From Mucilaginibacter rivuli (GTDB lineage Bacteria > Bacteroidota > Bacteroidia > Sphingobacteriales > Sphingobacteriaceae): 64,000 nucleotides of DNA. Where the stretch lies: positions 248,001 through 312,000 of the forward strand of contig NZ_JAHXPQ010000001.1 of NCBI RefSeq assembly GCF_019391655.1. The letters run 5' to 3'. Below, piece by piece: positions 52,933 through 62,212 of the stretch (the first letter of the stretch is position 1; each line of letters opens with the position of its first letter). The notes below the pieces were generated by a model, which searched no databases, was not told the DNA's origin, and worked only from the letters and a program-made list of their open reading frames with translations. Both the position numbers and the translations under genes were made by a program.

Positions 52933-53409
52933 TCAACTTTTCAGTCTTTTTCGTCTGAAAAATTCTTTCACCAGTTCAGAGCATTCATTTTGCATAATGC
53001 CGCCTGTTACCAATGTTTTGGGATGCGTTACCTTTTGGTTCAACCTGCCAAAACCTAATTTTGTATCATAAGCTCCAAAAACAATTTTACCAACCTGGAA
53101 CCAGTAACTGGCACCCGCGCACATTACGCAGGGTTCCATGGTAACATACAGCGTACACTCGGGCAGGTATTTACCACCCATATAGTTGGCGGCGGCCGTT
53201 AAAGCCTGCATTTCGGCATGCGCCGATACATCGTTCAGCCGCTCGGTAAGGTTATGCCCCCTGCCTATAATTTGTCCCTTACACACTACCACAGCGCCAA
53301 TAGGTATCTCATCTTCGGCAAAAGCCAGTTGGGCTTCTTTAAAAGCCTCCTTCATAAAAAACTCATCGGGCACTATGGCCGGCTCATCTTCAAAATTATA
53401 ATAGCGCAT
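52933..53409 (-). CDS. tadA: tRNA adenosine(34) deaminase
   Basis: 158 residues. Zinc-dependent deaminase fold with SAHAEMQAL (zinc His and catalytic Glu) and PCVMCAGA (two zinc cysteines). Converts A34 of tRNA-Arg(ACG) to inosine. Guanine deaminases of the same size are an alternative, but the N-terminal FMKEAFKEAQLAFAEDEIPIGAVVV favours TadA. Overlaps the SdpI gene by 14 bases. Confidence 0.9.
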   Translation of the reverse strand: MRYYNFEDEPAIVPDEFFMKEAFKEAQLAFAEDEIPIGAVVVCKGQIIGRGHNLTERLNDVSAHAEMQALTAAANYMGGKYLPECTLYVTMEPCVMCAGASYWFQVGKIVFGAYDTKLGFGRLNQKVTHPKTLVTGGIMQNECSELVKEFFRRKRLKS

Positions 53410-53773
53410 TGCCGTCCTTATCGAAAGTTTTATCCATATACTTTTCTGTCATCACCATCATCACAATGGGCGATGCAATGCCCGATGCCATGGCCAGCAA
53501 AGGCATGGCAGGTTCGGCATGGCTCCCTAATATTAATGCTAAAGCAATACCTCCAACAATGCATATCAGCCCTATTTTCATCATCAGCTTACCCGAATAG
53601 CTATTGGCGGCGTCCCATGTTTGCTGATTTTTTAAAGCGAGCCCCATGCGGTAGCCATAATACTTGTTGATGTGCTTTGGCGGGAAGCGGTATTGAATGA
53701 ACCCAACCAAAAGCATAATTATCCCGATCAGTTGAGGGCCGATGATGAGATTTATAATTTGAAATGTTGTCAT
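53396..53773 (-). CDS. SdpI-family membrane protein
   Basis: 125 residues, three hydrophobic helices. Signature NKYYGYRMGLALKNQQTWDAANSYSGKLM matches the SdpI/YhfL domain (NxxyGYRT...W..AN.y.g). SdpI in Bacillus gives immunity to a toxin; most family members are uncharacterised. Overlaps both neighbours: ATGA with the CsaA gene and 14 bases with tadA, so the three are co-translated. Confidence 0.85.
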   Translation of the reverse strand: MTTFQIINLIIGPQLIGIIMLLVGFIQYRFPPKHINKYYGYRMGLALKNQQTWDAANSYSGKLMMKIGLICIVGGIALALILGSHAEPAMPLLAMASGIASPIVMMVMTEKYMDKTFDKDGNALL

Positions 53774-54105
53774 ATCAGTTTGTATCCGTTTGGTACCGGT
53801 TTATCTACCCCCGAAAGAACGATATCGCCGTTCTCATCGGCAAAGCCGGTCACCAAAAATTCCGACATAAAGGTAGCAATTTGCTTTTTAGAGAAGTTAA
53901 CCACCCCTATGATCTGCCTGCCTGTCAATTCTTCTTTGGTGTAATGCTTCGTGATCTGCGCGCTGCTCCATTTAATGCCCAGTTCGCCAAAATCAACCTG
54001 CAGCTTGTAGGCAGGCTTTCTGGCTTCGGGGAAATCAAGCACCTGCAACACCGTACCAACACGCAATTCAACCTTTTCAAAATCATGCCATGTTATGGTT
54101 TCCAT
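53770..54105 (-). CDS. csaA: CsaA-type tRNA-binding protein
   Basis: 111 residues. EMAP-II/OB-fold: FEKVELRVGTVLQVLDFPEARKPAYKLQVDFG, QITKHYTKEELTGRQIIGVVNF. Thought to act as a tRNA-binding or chaperone-like protein. First gene of the csaA-sdpI-tadA unit (stop and next start share ATGA). Confidence 0.9.
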   Translation of the reverse strand: METITWHDFEKVELRVGTVLQVLDFPEARKPAYKLQVDFGELGIKWSSAQITKHYTKEELTGRQIIGVVNFSKKQIATFMSEFLVTGFADENGDIVLSGVDKPVPNGYKLI

Positions 54106-54202
54106 GGTTCAAAGATAAAAGTTATTAGTTATTGGGTTGTTGAGTTATTAAGTATCCGGTAATCCAAACTTAATAACTCAGTAACTAAACAACTCAAATA
54201 AT

Positions 54203-54210
54203 TACCTTTG
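54203..54210 (+). promoter_or_regulatory. -7 element directly before the rlmI-like gene
   Basis: TACCTTTG fits TAnnTTTG and ends 8 bases before the ATG at 54218. The predicted start point is at, or one to three bases before, the ATG, so a leaderless mRNA is likely. Confidence 0.5.
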
Positions 54211-54217
54211 CCCCATC

Positions 54218-55405
54218 ATGATCGACGTTATACTAAAAAAAGGCAAAGAGAAAGCGGTACTACATAAACATCCCTGGGTATTTTCGGGTGCGATAGAACG
54301 TGTTAAAGGTAAACCCGAAAATGGCGAGATTGTAAAGCTGCTCGATGCTAAAGGCGCCTTCATGGCCTATGGTTTTTATAACGATAAGTCGCGCGTGGCA
54401 CTGCGCCTGTTGGAATGGAATGAAGACGTAACCATCGACGAGGCTTGGTGGCGGGCAAGAGTGGCAGGAGCAGTGGCAGCAAGGCGGTTTCTTCTTGAAC
54501 CCGGCGTTACCGATACCTGCCGCCTTATCTTCTCCGAATCTGACTACCTTCCGGGATTGATTGTTGACAAATATGCCGATCACCTTTCCCTGCAAATATT
54601 GACCTCGGGGATGGAGAACATCAAACCGATCATCATTGATGAGTTGCAAAAGCTGCTTAACCCTGCCAGTATATTCGATCGTTCTGACGCTTCATCGCGC
54701 GAGCACGAAGGCATGGCGCCATCATTCGGTATCCTTGCGGGAAACCAGCCGCCCGAACTGGTAGCGGTTGTGGAGAATGGCATTAAGTATCATATCAACA
54801 TTGCCGAAGGGCAAAAATCAGGCTTTTATTGCGATCAGCGCGATAACCGCAAAATTGTAGCAGAATACACAAAAGGAAAGAACGTATTGGACTGCTTTAG
54901 TTATACCGGTGGCTTTACACTAAATGCCTTTAGCCATGGTGCTAAATCAGTAACCAGTGTGGATAGTTCTGAGCTGGCGATAGAAACACTTAAAAGTAAC
55001 CTCGCGCTCAATGGTTTCGCTGCGGTGGAGCATCGCAGTATTAAGAGCGACGTAAACAAGCAACTGCGCAAGTTTAAAGAAGATAACGAAACATTCGACC
55101 TCATCATCCTCGACCCGCCAAAATACGCGCCATCACGCTCGGCATTAGACCGCGCCGCACGGGCTTATAAGGACCTGAACCGCCTTGCCATGCTCATTCT
55201 TGAAAAAGGGGGCTTACTGGCCACCTATTCCTGCTCCGGCGCTATGGACATGACCACCTTTAAACAGATCCTCGCCTGGGCCGCGCTTGATGCCGGTAAA
55301 GAGGTGCAGTTCATCCACCAGTTTTGCCAACCTGCAGATCACCCCGTTCGTGCCTCCTTCCCCGAAGGAGAGTATTTGAAAGGGCTGTTATGTAGGGTAT
55401 TTTAG
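54218..55405 (+). CDS. rlmI: Class I SAM-dependent rRNA methyltransferase (RlmI-like)
   Basis: 395 residues. N-terminal PUA-like domain (KEKAVLHKHPWVFSGAIERVKG), EEHG-type central domain, then a Rossmann methyltransferase: VLDCFSYTGGFTLNAFSHGAKSVTSVDSS (AdoMet site), FDLIILDPPKYAPSRSAL (NPPY-like DPP), and a catalytic Cys in ATYSCSGAMD. Probably makes m5C in 23S rRNA (position 1962 in E. coli). Full length. Confidence 0.93.
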   Translation: MIDVILKKGKEKAVLHKHPWVFSGAIERVKGKPENGEIVKLLDAKGAFMAYGFYNDKSRVALRLLEWNEDVTIDEAWWRARVAGAVAARRFLLEPGVTDTCRLIFSESDYLPGLIVDKYADHLSLQILTSGMENIKPIIIDELQKLLNPASIFDRSDASSREHEGMAPSFGILAGNQPPELVAVVENGIKYHINIAEGQKSGFYCDQRDNRKIVAEYTKGKNVLDCFSYTGGFTLNAFSHGAKSVTSVDSSELAIETLKSNLALNGFAAVEHRSIKSDVNKQLRKFKEDNETFDLIILDPPKYAPSRSALDRAARAYKDLNRLAMLILEKGGLLATYSCSGAMDMTTFKQILAWAALDAGKEVQFIHQFCQPADHPVRASFPEGEYLKGLLCRVF

Positions 55406-55581
55406 TTTAATGATTGAGTGATCAGGCGGCAGGAATGTTATAAATTTCCTTCTTCACGCTGGTTGAAGCAGGATGCTTTGACCCAAAATGTCTTAAGCTT
55501 TCAGCTTAATTTGCTGCATTATGCGACAGGCTACCACTGCGTGTGGCTACCAATTTGTTAAATCGAAATTTTTATAATAGA

Positions 55582-55604
55582 AAGTCCCGTTAAGGGGCTT
55601 TTTT
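55582..55604 (+). terminator. Short terminator
   Basis: AAGTCCC-gttaa-GGGGCTT stem (7 bp, one T-G pair) with TTTTTT after it. It is 177 bases past rlmI, so it may end that transcript. Confidence 0.7.
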
Positions 55605-55667
55605 ATTATAGGGTATTGTACTGTAGTTAATACCTGAAGCAGGTCAATAATTTGAATGTTATTTTTA

Positions 55668-55698
55668 TTTGGATTTATTCTAAATAAGAGTACTTTTG
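55668..55698 (+). promoter_or_regulatory. Promoter of the TonB receptor-PepSY unit
   Basis: TTTG (55668-55671), 19 bases, TACTTTTG (55691-55698): exact consensus. It implies an mRNA leader of roughly 130 bases before the ATG at 55832. Confidence 0.7.
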
Positions 55699-55831
55699 TC
55701 AAAAATATCAATATGTACCTGCCCCTTCCCCCTTAACAAGCTGATACAAAAAAACCCGATGATCCGTCGCCAAACTTCCTATCGGGTACAATCAACAGAT
55801 TTTTCAAACCATTAATTATTCTTACAAACGT

Positions 55832-58240
55832 ATGTATTCTTTTTTACGAAACAGCTATTTCTTTAGCCGATGTTTGATCGTCATCACATTATTTATCTTT
55901 TCTTTTTCGGCCTTTGCCCAGCAGGCAGGCACCATTCGCGGAACAGTAAAAACATCCGATGGTAAACCCGCCGAAATGGTGAGCATAATGCTTACCGGTA
56001 CAACCAAAGGTACTTTGGTTAATCAGGCAGGCCATTATCAATTAAAAAATATTACGCCGGGCCAATACACCATTATGGCGCGCCTTGTAGGTTTGGTACC
56101 ACAAAGCAAAAACATTACCGTAGCTGCGGGCCAAACCCTTACGGTTGATTTTGTACTGGCCGAAAATAACAAGGCCCTGCAGGAAGTTATTGTGACTGCC
56201 CGTAAAAACAAATTTGCCAATTTTGAAAGCAAAATGGTGGCAAGGATGCCCTTAACTAACCTGGAAAACCCGCAGGCTTACAGTACGGTTTCTAAAGAAC
56301 TGATGGCCGAACAGGTAGTAACCAACTTTAGCGATGCATTAAAGAATGCGCCGGGGCTGGATAAGTTATGGACATCTACCGGCCGCAACGGCGATGGGGC
56401 TACCTATTATAGCTTACGTGGTTTTAGCACACAGGTAAGCGTTGTTGATGGTATAGCCGGCCAAACCAATGGCGATATTGACCCTGCAAATATTGAAAAG
56501 ATAGAAGTAATAAAAGGCCCTTCGGGTACTTTATTTGGCGGCGCCTTAACCACCTTTGGCGGTTTGGTAAATGTGGTAACAAAAAAGCCTGTTGATACAC
56601 TCGGTGGCGAGATTGGTTATACAGGCGGCAGTTTTGGCTTAAACCGTTTAACGGCCGATGTGTATGGTCCGTTAAGTGCTAAAAAGGATTTACTTTTCCG
56701 TTTAAATACCGCTTATACTAATCAGAACAGTTTTCAGGATGCCGGTTTTTCTAAATCAACATTTATAGCCCCGGCCATTGAGTACCGGGCTACAGATAAG
56801 CTAACCTTTAACTTTGGTGCTGAATTTTACCAGTACGAAGGTACCAGCCCGGCATCGGTGTTCCTTAACCGTTCGCGGGCTTTCATTGCTACAACACCTG
56901 CCGACCTGAATTACGACTGGAAACGCTCATACACCAGTAACGATTTGACCATGCAAACGCCTACCGCTAACATTCACGGGCAGGCCACGTTAAAATTATC
57001 AAATAGCTGGACATCGCAAACCATATTCTCATCAAACACACGCAAATCGGATGGATTTTACCAGTACGAGTTTATTCGTTCGGCAACTACTGATGACCTT
57101 TTGGAGCGCAACATCTCATTGCTAAATTCTACCAGTACAGCAGTTGATATTCAACAGAATTTTATTGGCGATTTTAAAATAGGCAACCTGCGCAACCGCC
57201 TGGTAGTTGGTGTTGATTACCTGAACCAGAATACCAATAACAGCAACTCGCCTTATATCGCTTTTGATGTCATCAGCGGTTCGGCTGCCAGTACAAATTA
57301 CCTTGCTATTAACCGCTCGGCGGTAATGGCAAAATTAGGTGCCAGCACCGATGCGCCTACAAAAAACAGTACTTATGGCTATGTTTATAGCGTATACGCA
57401 TCGGATGTGCTGAACGTAACCGACCGCCTGTTAGCGATGCTAAGTTTACGTGCCGACCGCTTTGACAGCCAAACTACAACCAGCTATACCCAAAACGCCA
57501 TATCGCCAAAATTGGGCTTGGTATACCAATTGGTAAAAGACCAGGTATCTGTGTTTGGTAACTATATGAACGGCTTTAAAAACGTAGCGCCGGTTACCCA
57601 GCCCCTGGCCGATATTTCGGGTACGTTTAAACCGCAGCATGCCAACCAATTGGAGGGTGGTATAAAACTGGACGCTTTTGAGAGCAAGCTGAGCGTAACG
57701 GCAAGCTACTATGATATACAGGTAGATAATGTAACCCGTACAGATGTACTTACACGCGACGGCAAAAACTACAATATAACTGTACAGGATGCAAGCCAGT
57801 TAAGCAAAGGCGTAGAGTTTGATGTGATAGCCAACCCCATTAACGGATTGAATGTTATAGCCGGCTTTAGTTATAACGATAGCAAATACACCAAAAGTAC
57901 CGTACAGTTAGAAGGCCGTAGGCCAAACTCGGCTGGGGCCGCGCAACTGGCTAACCTTTGGTTAAGCTATACCTTACACAAAGGCGACTTGAAAGGTTTG
58001 GGCATAGGCTTTGGTGGTAACTACGCAGGAAAGAACATGACGGCCAATACGCTTACTACAGGTGTGTTTACCCTGCCCGAATACATAATACTTAACGGAA
58101 GCTTGTTTTACAATACCAAAACATTCCGTTTGGGTTTAAAAATGAACAACCTTACCGGGAAAGAATACTTTAAAGGTTGGAGCACTATAGAGGTACAGGC
58201 GCCGAGGAACGTTGCCGCTAACATCAGTTTTCGTTTTTAA
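55832..58240 (+). CDS. TonB-dependent siderophore receptor
   Basis: 802 residues. Signal peptide to SAFAQ (~30), a carboxypeptidase-like beta-sandwich (~35-115: GTIRGTVKTSDGKPAEMVSIML), TonB-box region (EVIVTARK), plug (YYSLRGFSTQVSVVDGIAG; IEKIEVIKGPSGTLFGG), then a 22-strand barrel ending in NISFRF. The plug pattern is that of iron-siderophore receptors. It carries iron chelates across the outer membrane. The PepSY gene starts 3 bases after it. Confidence 0.9.
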   Translation: MYSFLRNSYFFSRCLIVITLFIFSFSAFAQQAGTIRGTVKTSDGKPAEMVSIMLTGTTKGTLVNQAGHYQLKNITPGQYTIMARLVGLVPQSKNITVAAGQTLTVDFVLAENNKALQEVIVTARKNKFANFESKMVARMPLTNLENPQAYSTVSKELMAEQVVTNFSDALKNAPGLDKLWTSTGRNGDGATYYSLRGFSTQVSVVDGIAGQTNGDIDPANIEKIEVIKGPSGTLFGGALTTFGGLVNVVTKKPVDTLGGEIGYTGGSFGLNRLTADVYGPLSAKKDLLFRLNTAYTNQNSFQDAGFSKSTFIAPAIEYRATDKLTFNFGAEFYQYEGTSPASVFLNRSRAFIATTPADLNYDWKRSYTSNDLTMQTPTANIHGQATLKLSNSWTSQTIFSSNTRKSDGFYQYEFIRSATTDDLLERNISLLNSTSTAVDIQQNFIGDFKIGNLRNRLVVGVDYLNQNTNNSNSPYIAFDVISGSAASTNYLAINRSAVMAKLGASTDAPTKNSTYGYVYSVYASDVLNVTDRLLAMLSLRADRFDSQTTTSYTQNAISPKLGLVYQLVKDQVSVFGNYMNGFKNVAPVTQPLADISGTFKPQHANQLEGGIKLDAFESKLSVTASYYDIQVDNVTRTDVLTRDGKNYNITVQDASQLSKGVEFDVIANPINGLNVIAGFSYNDSKYTKSTVQLEGRRPNSAGAAQLANLWLSYTLHKGDLKGLGIGFGGNYAGKNMTANTLTTGVFTLPEYIILNGSLFYNTKTFRLGLKMNNLTGKEYFKGWSTIEVQAPRNVAANISFRF

Positions 58241-58242
58241 GC

Positions 58243-59355
58243 ATGACTGTTAAACAAAGTATTTTATGGATACACCGCTGGCTCGGCTTTATTTCCGGGC
58301 TGGTGGTGTTTGTAGTAAGCGCTACCGGCTGCCTGTTTGTATTTCAGGATGATATTCAGGACGCCTTGTACAGCTACAGGCACGTGGTACAACAAAACAG
58401 GCCATACGTACCCCCATCGCAACTCAAAAAACAAGCCCTGGCGCTTTACCCCGGTGGCAAGGCTGGTGTCCGTATTATTTATTACGGGCCAGACCGCCCG
58501 GCTGCTATAACCGTAACAACCCCTAAAAAGGAGAGCTTTGCTTTATATTTTAACCCGTATAACGGCAAGCTGCTGCATACAGAAAACCCTGCACGTAATT
58601 TCTTTATCATAGTAGAGTTTATTCACCTATACTTATTATTACCCCCCGTAATTGGCAAACAAGTAGTGGGTATCTCCGTCATTATTTTTGTGATACTGAT
58701 GATAACAGGTATAGTGCTGTGGTGGCCAAAGCGCAAAAAGGATGTGAAGCGTAGCTTAACTATTAAATGGGGCGCCCGCTGGCGGCGTGTAAATTATGAT
58801 CTGCATAATGTGCTGGGTTTTTATGCCTGTGCTGTAGCGCTGATATTGGCACTTACAGGCTTATCATTCGCTTATGATTGGATGCATACAGGGATATACC
58901 AGGCTACCAACCTTGGTCGGGGTTTTCCGGATGATAAGCCGCCTGCTAAACTGAAAACTCCCGTTGATAGCGTTGTAACCCAATTACCTGTTGATGCCGC
59001 GTTTGCATATTCGGTAAGCCACTCGCCGCAGGCGCAGATGTTTTTTGTGAGCAACATTACGGTAACGGCCTATTATAAATCGATGCGCTTTTATTTGAGC
59101 GACAGGTATACATTTAATAACGGTGGAGGGTTAATTCAATTTTTACCGCAGGATAGTAAGAGCCCGGGTATGAAAATGAATGATGCCAATTACGATTTGC
59201 ACACAGGGCAAATATTGGGCTTATTCGGCAAAATAATAGCCTTTTTAGCCAGTCTGATCAGCGCAAGTTTACCCATAACAGGTTTAATGGTGTGGGTAGG
59301 AAAGCGTAATAAAAAAGGTAAAAAACTAAAGGCCGCTAAAATAGCCGCAAGCTAA
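58243..59355 (+). CDS. PepSY-associated transmembrane protein
   Basis: 370 residues. Four membrane helices (about 12-35, 137-160, 187-207, 330-352) and two PepSY-like periplasmic parts. HRWLGFISGLVVFVVSATG is the usual N-terminal helix with conserved His, and YDLHNVLGFYACAVALILALTGLSF repeats it. Such proteins accompany siderophore receptors and are proposed to reduce the iron chelate. Same operon as the receptor. Confidence 0.88.
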   Translation: MTVKQSILWIHRWLGFISGLVVFVVSATGCLFVFQDDIQDALYSYRHVVQQNRPYVPPSQLKKQALALYPGGKAGVRIIYYGPDRPAAITVTTPKKESFALYFNPYNGKLLHTENPARNFFIIVEFIHLYLLLPPVIGKQVVGISVIIFVILMITGIVLWWPKRKKDVKRSLTIKWGARWRRVNYDLHNVLGFYACAVALILALTGLSFAYDWMHTGIYQATNLGRGFPDDKPPAKLKTPVDSVVTQLPVDAAFAYSVSHSPQAQMFFVSNITVTAYYKSMRFYLSDRYTFNNGGGLIQFLPQDSKSPGMKMNDANYDLHTGQILGLFGKIIAFLASLISASLPITGLMVWVGKRNKKGKKLKAAKIAAS

Positions 59356-59383
59356 GTTTAACAATTTTAAGAGGCTCGGTACA

Positions 59384-59433
59384 ACAGGTAAAAGTATAAT
59401 GAACACGGTAGTGTTTTTACCATACCTGTTTTT
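59384..59433 (+). terminator. Terminator of the receptor-PepSY unit
   Basis: ACAGGTA and its complement TACCTGT with an inner AACAC/GTGTT stem, then a T-run. 28 bases past the PepSY stop. Confidence 0.65.
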
Positions 59434-59497
59434 AACAGCTTCCGCCGTAGTTGGTGTTACCAACACAGGTGTTCGGAAGATTAATAGAACTACCAAA

Positions 59498-59612
59498 ACT
59501 CCTTCCTCGGGGAAGGGTGCGGCTGAATGGTGTAGTGGTGGGTAGGGGTAAATGCACGATGCAATGTCGCATAAACCCCTCCCTATACCCTCCCTTTGGG
59601 AGGAAATCGCAC
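59498..59612. repeat. Palindromic intergenic element (family B, diverged copy)
   Basis: Same layout as 14293-14398: outer arms with TCCTTCCTCGGGGAAGGG and CCCTCCCTTTGGGAGGAAA, inner TAGGGGT/ACCCCT pair, and the flank ATCGCACAA. Arms are more degenerate. It lies in the gap between the PepSY and GH43 genes, which are convergent. No gene seen in the rest of that gap. Confidence 0.6.
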
Positions 59613-59699
59613 AATACCAACGCTTTTTTAAATCTCAGAACAGGTCTGGTGTCATTAATAACTCTTTGGGTGTTGATTCCCGATTCTTGCCTCCTGATT

Positions 59700-61307
59700 C
59701 TATAACCCTCCCATTGGCCCATCATAACTATACTTAAACCAATCGAATAGCGCCACGCCGCCATCTTGCTTTACGTTATAACTGAATAAGCCCGGCCGCA
59801 CACCTTTCCAGTAGTTTTTGCGGCTCAGTGCACATTCATCGCCCAGTTGCATAAAGCTTTTGCCGTCCAAACTGTATTGCATTATGGTGTGGTTGCCTTC
59901 CAGGTCGGCGGCAAGGCGCAGGTAAATGGTTTGTTGCGATAGTACTGCCCCCAATATTATCTTTCCATTATTATTCGCGAAAAGCATGGTTTTACCATTG
60001 GTATCTATTACACCTATTTCGTAAATATTTTGCCCTAATAGCGCCAGGCCTGCACGCTGGCCTTCTGCCAAATTTTGCAGGTCGAGCTTTGTAGTCATTG
60101 CGCCTTTTTTACCCATCAGCTTTTGAGTGATGGTGTTTTTGGCTAATTTATTATTTGGCGATTGTATAGCTGTTAAGCTCAAATATCCTTTCGTATTCGT
60201 TAAGCTCCATTTGCCATCTACCGGGTTATGGTTCCATTGCCATTGCAGGCCTAAGTTTGGTTTATTAAACTCGTCGGATGTTTGGGGGGCGCTGATCTTA
60301 TAACTCTTCGCTACGTTGGGTTTCTTGTAAACAGCTACCGGCTCGCCTACGCCGTTACCGTCAATATCAACGCCCATAACGGGCCAGTCGTCTACCCACT
60401 TCATGGGTTGCAAATGCACAACACGGCCAATAGGCCCATCGTCCTGAAAATGCATGAACCATGATTCGCCCGAATCCAGTTCTACCCAGCCGCCCTGGTG
60501 CGGGCCATTTACTTTGGTAGTCCCTTTTTCTAATACGATCTTGCGCTCATACGGCCCGTAAATGCTTTTCGACCGAAGTGCGGTTTCATAACCGTTAGCT
60601 ACACCACCTTCGGGGATGATGATATAATAATAACCATTGCGCTTATAAATTTTGGTGCCCTCGGCTGTCGGCCCGCGGTAAACCACGGTACCCGTATCCA
60701 GCAACTGCGTACCATCGGCACTCATTTTATGGATAATGATGGGCCCGGCACCTGTACGGCTATGCCCTAAATATGCCTGTCCGTTATCATCCCAAAAAGG
60801 GCAGGGGTCTTCCCATTTAGCCACCCGCTTTACCTCAACTAATGGCGACCATTTGCCCGCCGGATCGGTAGCAGTACTCATATACAAACCCTCCTCGGGT
60901 GTGCAAAAATAAATATAGAATTTACCATTGTGATAGCGTAGCGCCGGTGCCCAGCTACCCTTGGCATACTTGGTCATGTTGCTGTAGCCAGGTTCAATAT
61001 CCATGCGGTTATACACCTGGGCAATAATGGTCCAGTTCACCAGGTCGGTAGAGTGCAGCACCGGGATCCCCATAAAATGAAAATCGGAGCATACCATATA
61101 AAAGTCGCGCCCTACTCGTATCACATCCGGGTCTGAGTAATCGGCGTTAAGCACCGGGTTTTTATAAGTGCCGTCACCTTGGTCGCCCCAAACGCCAACT
61201 TGTTTTGCTGTGCTTTGCGCCAAAGCGGTATTGAAAGTTAAGGCTAAATATACCATCAGAAAAAGCAGGTAAAAACAGGTATTTTTCAAACTTAATTTAC
61301 CCGCCAT
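59700..61307 (-). CDS. Secreted GH43-family glycosidase
   Basis: 535 residues from ATG 61307, giving a compact signal peptide (NTCFYLLFLMVYLALTFNTALAQ); a frame to 61382 adds 25 residues without a better signal. Five-bladed GH43 propeller: NPVLNADYSDPDVIRVGRDFYMV (catalytic Asp), WAPALRYHNGKFYIYFCTPE, TAEGTKIYKRNGYYYIIIPEGG (catalytic Glu). The C-terminal ~190 residues form a beta-sandwich binding domain. Acts on arabinoxylan-type chains as beta-xylosidase or arabinofuranosidase. Confidence 0.9.
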   Translation of the reverse strand: MAGKLSLKNTCFYLLFLMVYLALTFNTALAQSTAKQVGVWGDQGDGTYKNPVLNADYSDPDVIRVGRDFYMVCSDFHFMGIPVLHSTDLVNWTIIAQVYNRMDIEPGYSNMTKYAKGSWAPALRYHNGKFYIYFCTPEEGLYMSTATDPAGKWSPLVEVKRVAKWEDPCPFWDDNGQAYLGHSRTGAGPIIIHKMSADGTQLLDTGTVVYRGPTAEGTKIYKRNGYYYIIIPEGGVANGYETALRSKSIYGPYERKIVLEKGTTKVNGPHQGGWVELDSGESWFMHFQDDGPIGRVVHLQPMKWVDDWPVMGVDIDGNGVGEPVAVYKKPNVAKSYKISAPQTSDEFNKPNLGLQWQWNHNPVDGKWSLTNTKGYLSLTAIQSPNNKLAKNTITQKLMGKKGAMTTKLDLQNLAEGQRAGLALLGQNIYEIGVIDTNGKTMLFANNNGKIILGAVLSQQTIYLRLAADLEGNHTIMQYSLDGKSFMQLGDECALSRKNYWKGVRPGLFSYNVKQDGGVALFDWFKYSYDGPMGGL

Positions 61308-61569
61308 GTCATTGCGGGCAATAGCATGGGAATCACCGGGGCATATATATTTGCAGATATTCATTTTATTCAGGATGTTCAATTTAGGTTGAGTTATTAT
61401 GCTCTCGATTCTGACAAATTTTTACAGGCCGGTTTATGTAACAGGGGAGTAAAAGTAGGTATTATCAAAAATTTTTAGAGGTTTAATTGGTTTAAATCTT
61501 CTCATACAAATATACAAAATTTGGCATTGGTAATGTCGCGTCAACCACAGTTATTTGTACATTTATGAT

Positions 61570-62142
61570 ATGATAGACGCTTCTCAACTTATCAATACAA
61601 TAAATAATCTGTCTATTTTATCTGTCGAACTTCAAGATAAAATAACATCATATTTAGTAGAAGAGCATTTTAATAGGAAAACCCTTTTATTAAAAAGCGG
61701 CCAGGTAGCGCATCGCATTTACTTCGTTAAACAAGGTTTATTACGCTCATTCTTTCATCAAAATGCCAACCAGTATACCAACTGGTTTATGGGCGAAGGT
61801 GAATTTATTATTTCAGTATATAGCTTTTTTACACAAAAGCCGTCGTTCGAAAATATCGAGGTGCTGGAAGATTGTGATTTGCAATCCATTACCTGGGATC
61901 AACTGCAAAGTCTTTATCAGCAATATCCCGAGTTTAACCGTACAGGCCGGTTGATTACAGAAAGATATTATATCCGTAACGAAGAAAAAACAATTCAGTT
62001 GCAAACCCTATCGGCTGCGGAGCGATATCAGGCTTTACTAAATAATTATCCTGGTATCCTGCAACAGGCATCGCTTGGACACATCGCATCATTTTTAAAT
62101 ATTAAGCAAGAAACGCTTAGCAGAATAAGAGCAGGAAAGTGA
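61570..62142 (+). CDS. Crp/Fnr-family transcriptional regulator
   Basis: 190 residues from ATG 61570 (a TTG lies at 61555). Cyclic-nucleotide-binding-like beta barrel (LLLKSGQVAHRIYFVKQGLLRSFF) and a C-terminal helix-turn-helix (ASLGHIASFLNIKQETLSRIRAGK). No typical cAMP Arg-Ser pocket and no Fe-S cysteines. Short Bacteroidota members of this group have unknown ligands. The fatty acid hydroxylase gene 70 bases downstream may be its target. Confidence 0.85.
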   Translation: MIDASQLINTINNLSILSVELQDKITSYLVEEHFNRKTLLLKSGQVAHRIYFVKQGLLRSFFHQNANQYTNWFMGEGEFIISVYSFFTQKPSFENIEVLEDCDLQSITWDQLQSLYQQYPEFNRTGRLITERYYIRNEEKTIQLQTLSAAERYQALLNNYPGILQQASLGHIASFLNIKQETLSRIRAGK

Positions 62143-62212
62143 TTTTTTGACCTAAGTCAAAAGGAACCAAAAACAATAGGCAGACATTTGACTAAACAAA
62201 AAATCAAACGTT

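Larger units (their letters stand above)
55406..55831. other. Intergenic region with terminator and a long receptor leader
   Basis: No gene seen. It contains a terminator at 55582-55604, a promoter at 55668-55698 and a leader hairpin (ACCCGAT at 55754-55760, complement at 55781-55787). The sequence around 55530-55556 has the self-complementary GGCTACCACTGCGTGTGGCTACC of unknown meaning. Confidence 0.5.

Noticed and set aside
55406-55660. Cobalamin or other riboswitch upstream of the TonB receptor
   Set aside because: GCTACCACTG text looked suggestive but the B12 box and conserved helices are missing.
59451-59737. Small ORFs in the PepSY-GH43 gap
   Set aside because: They run through the family B palindrome and have no recognisable features.
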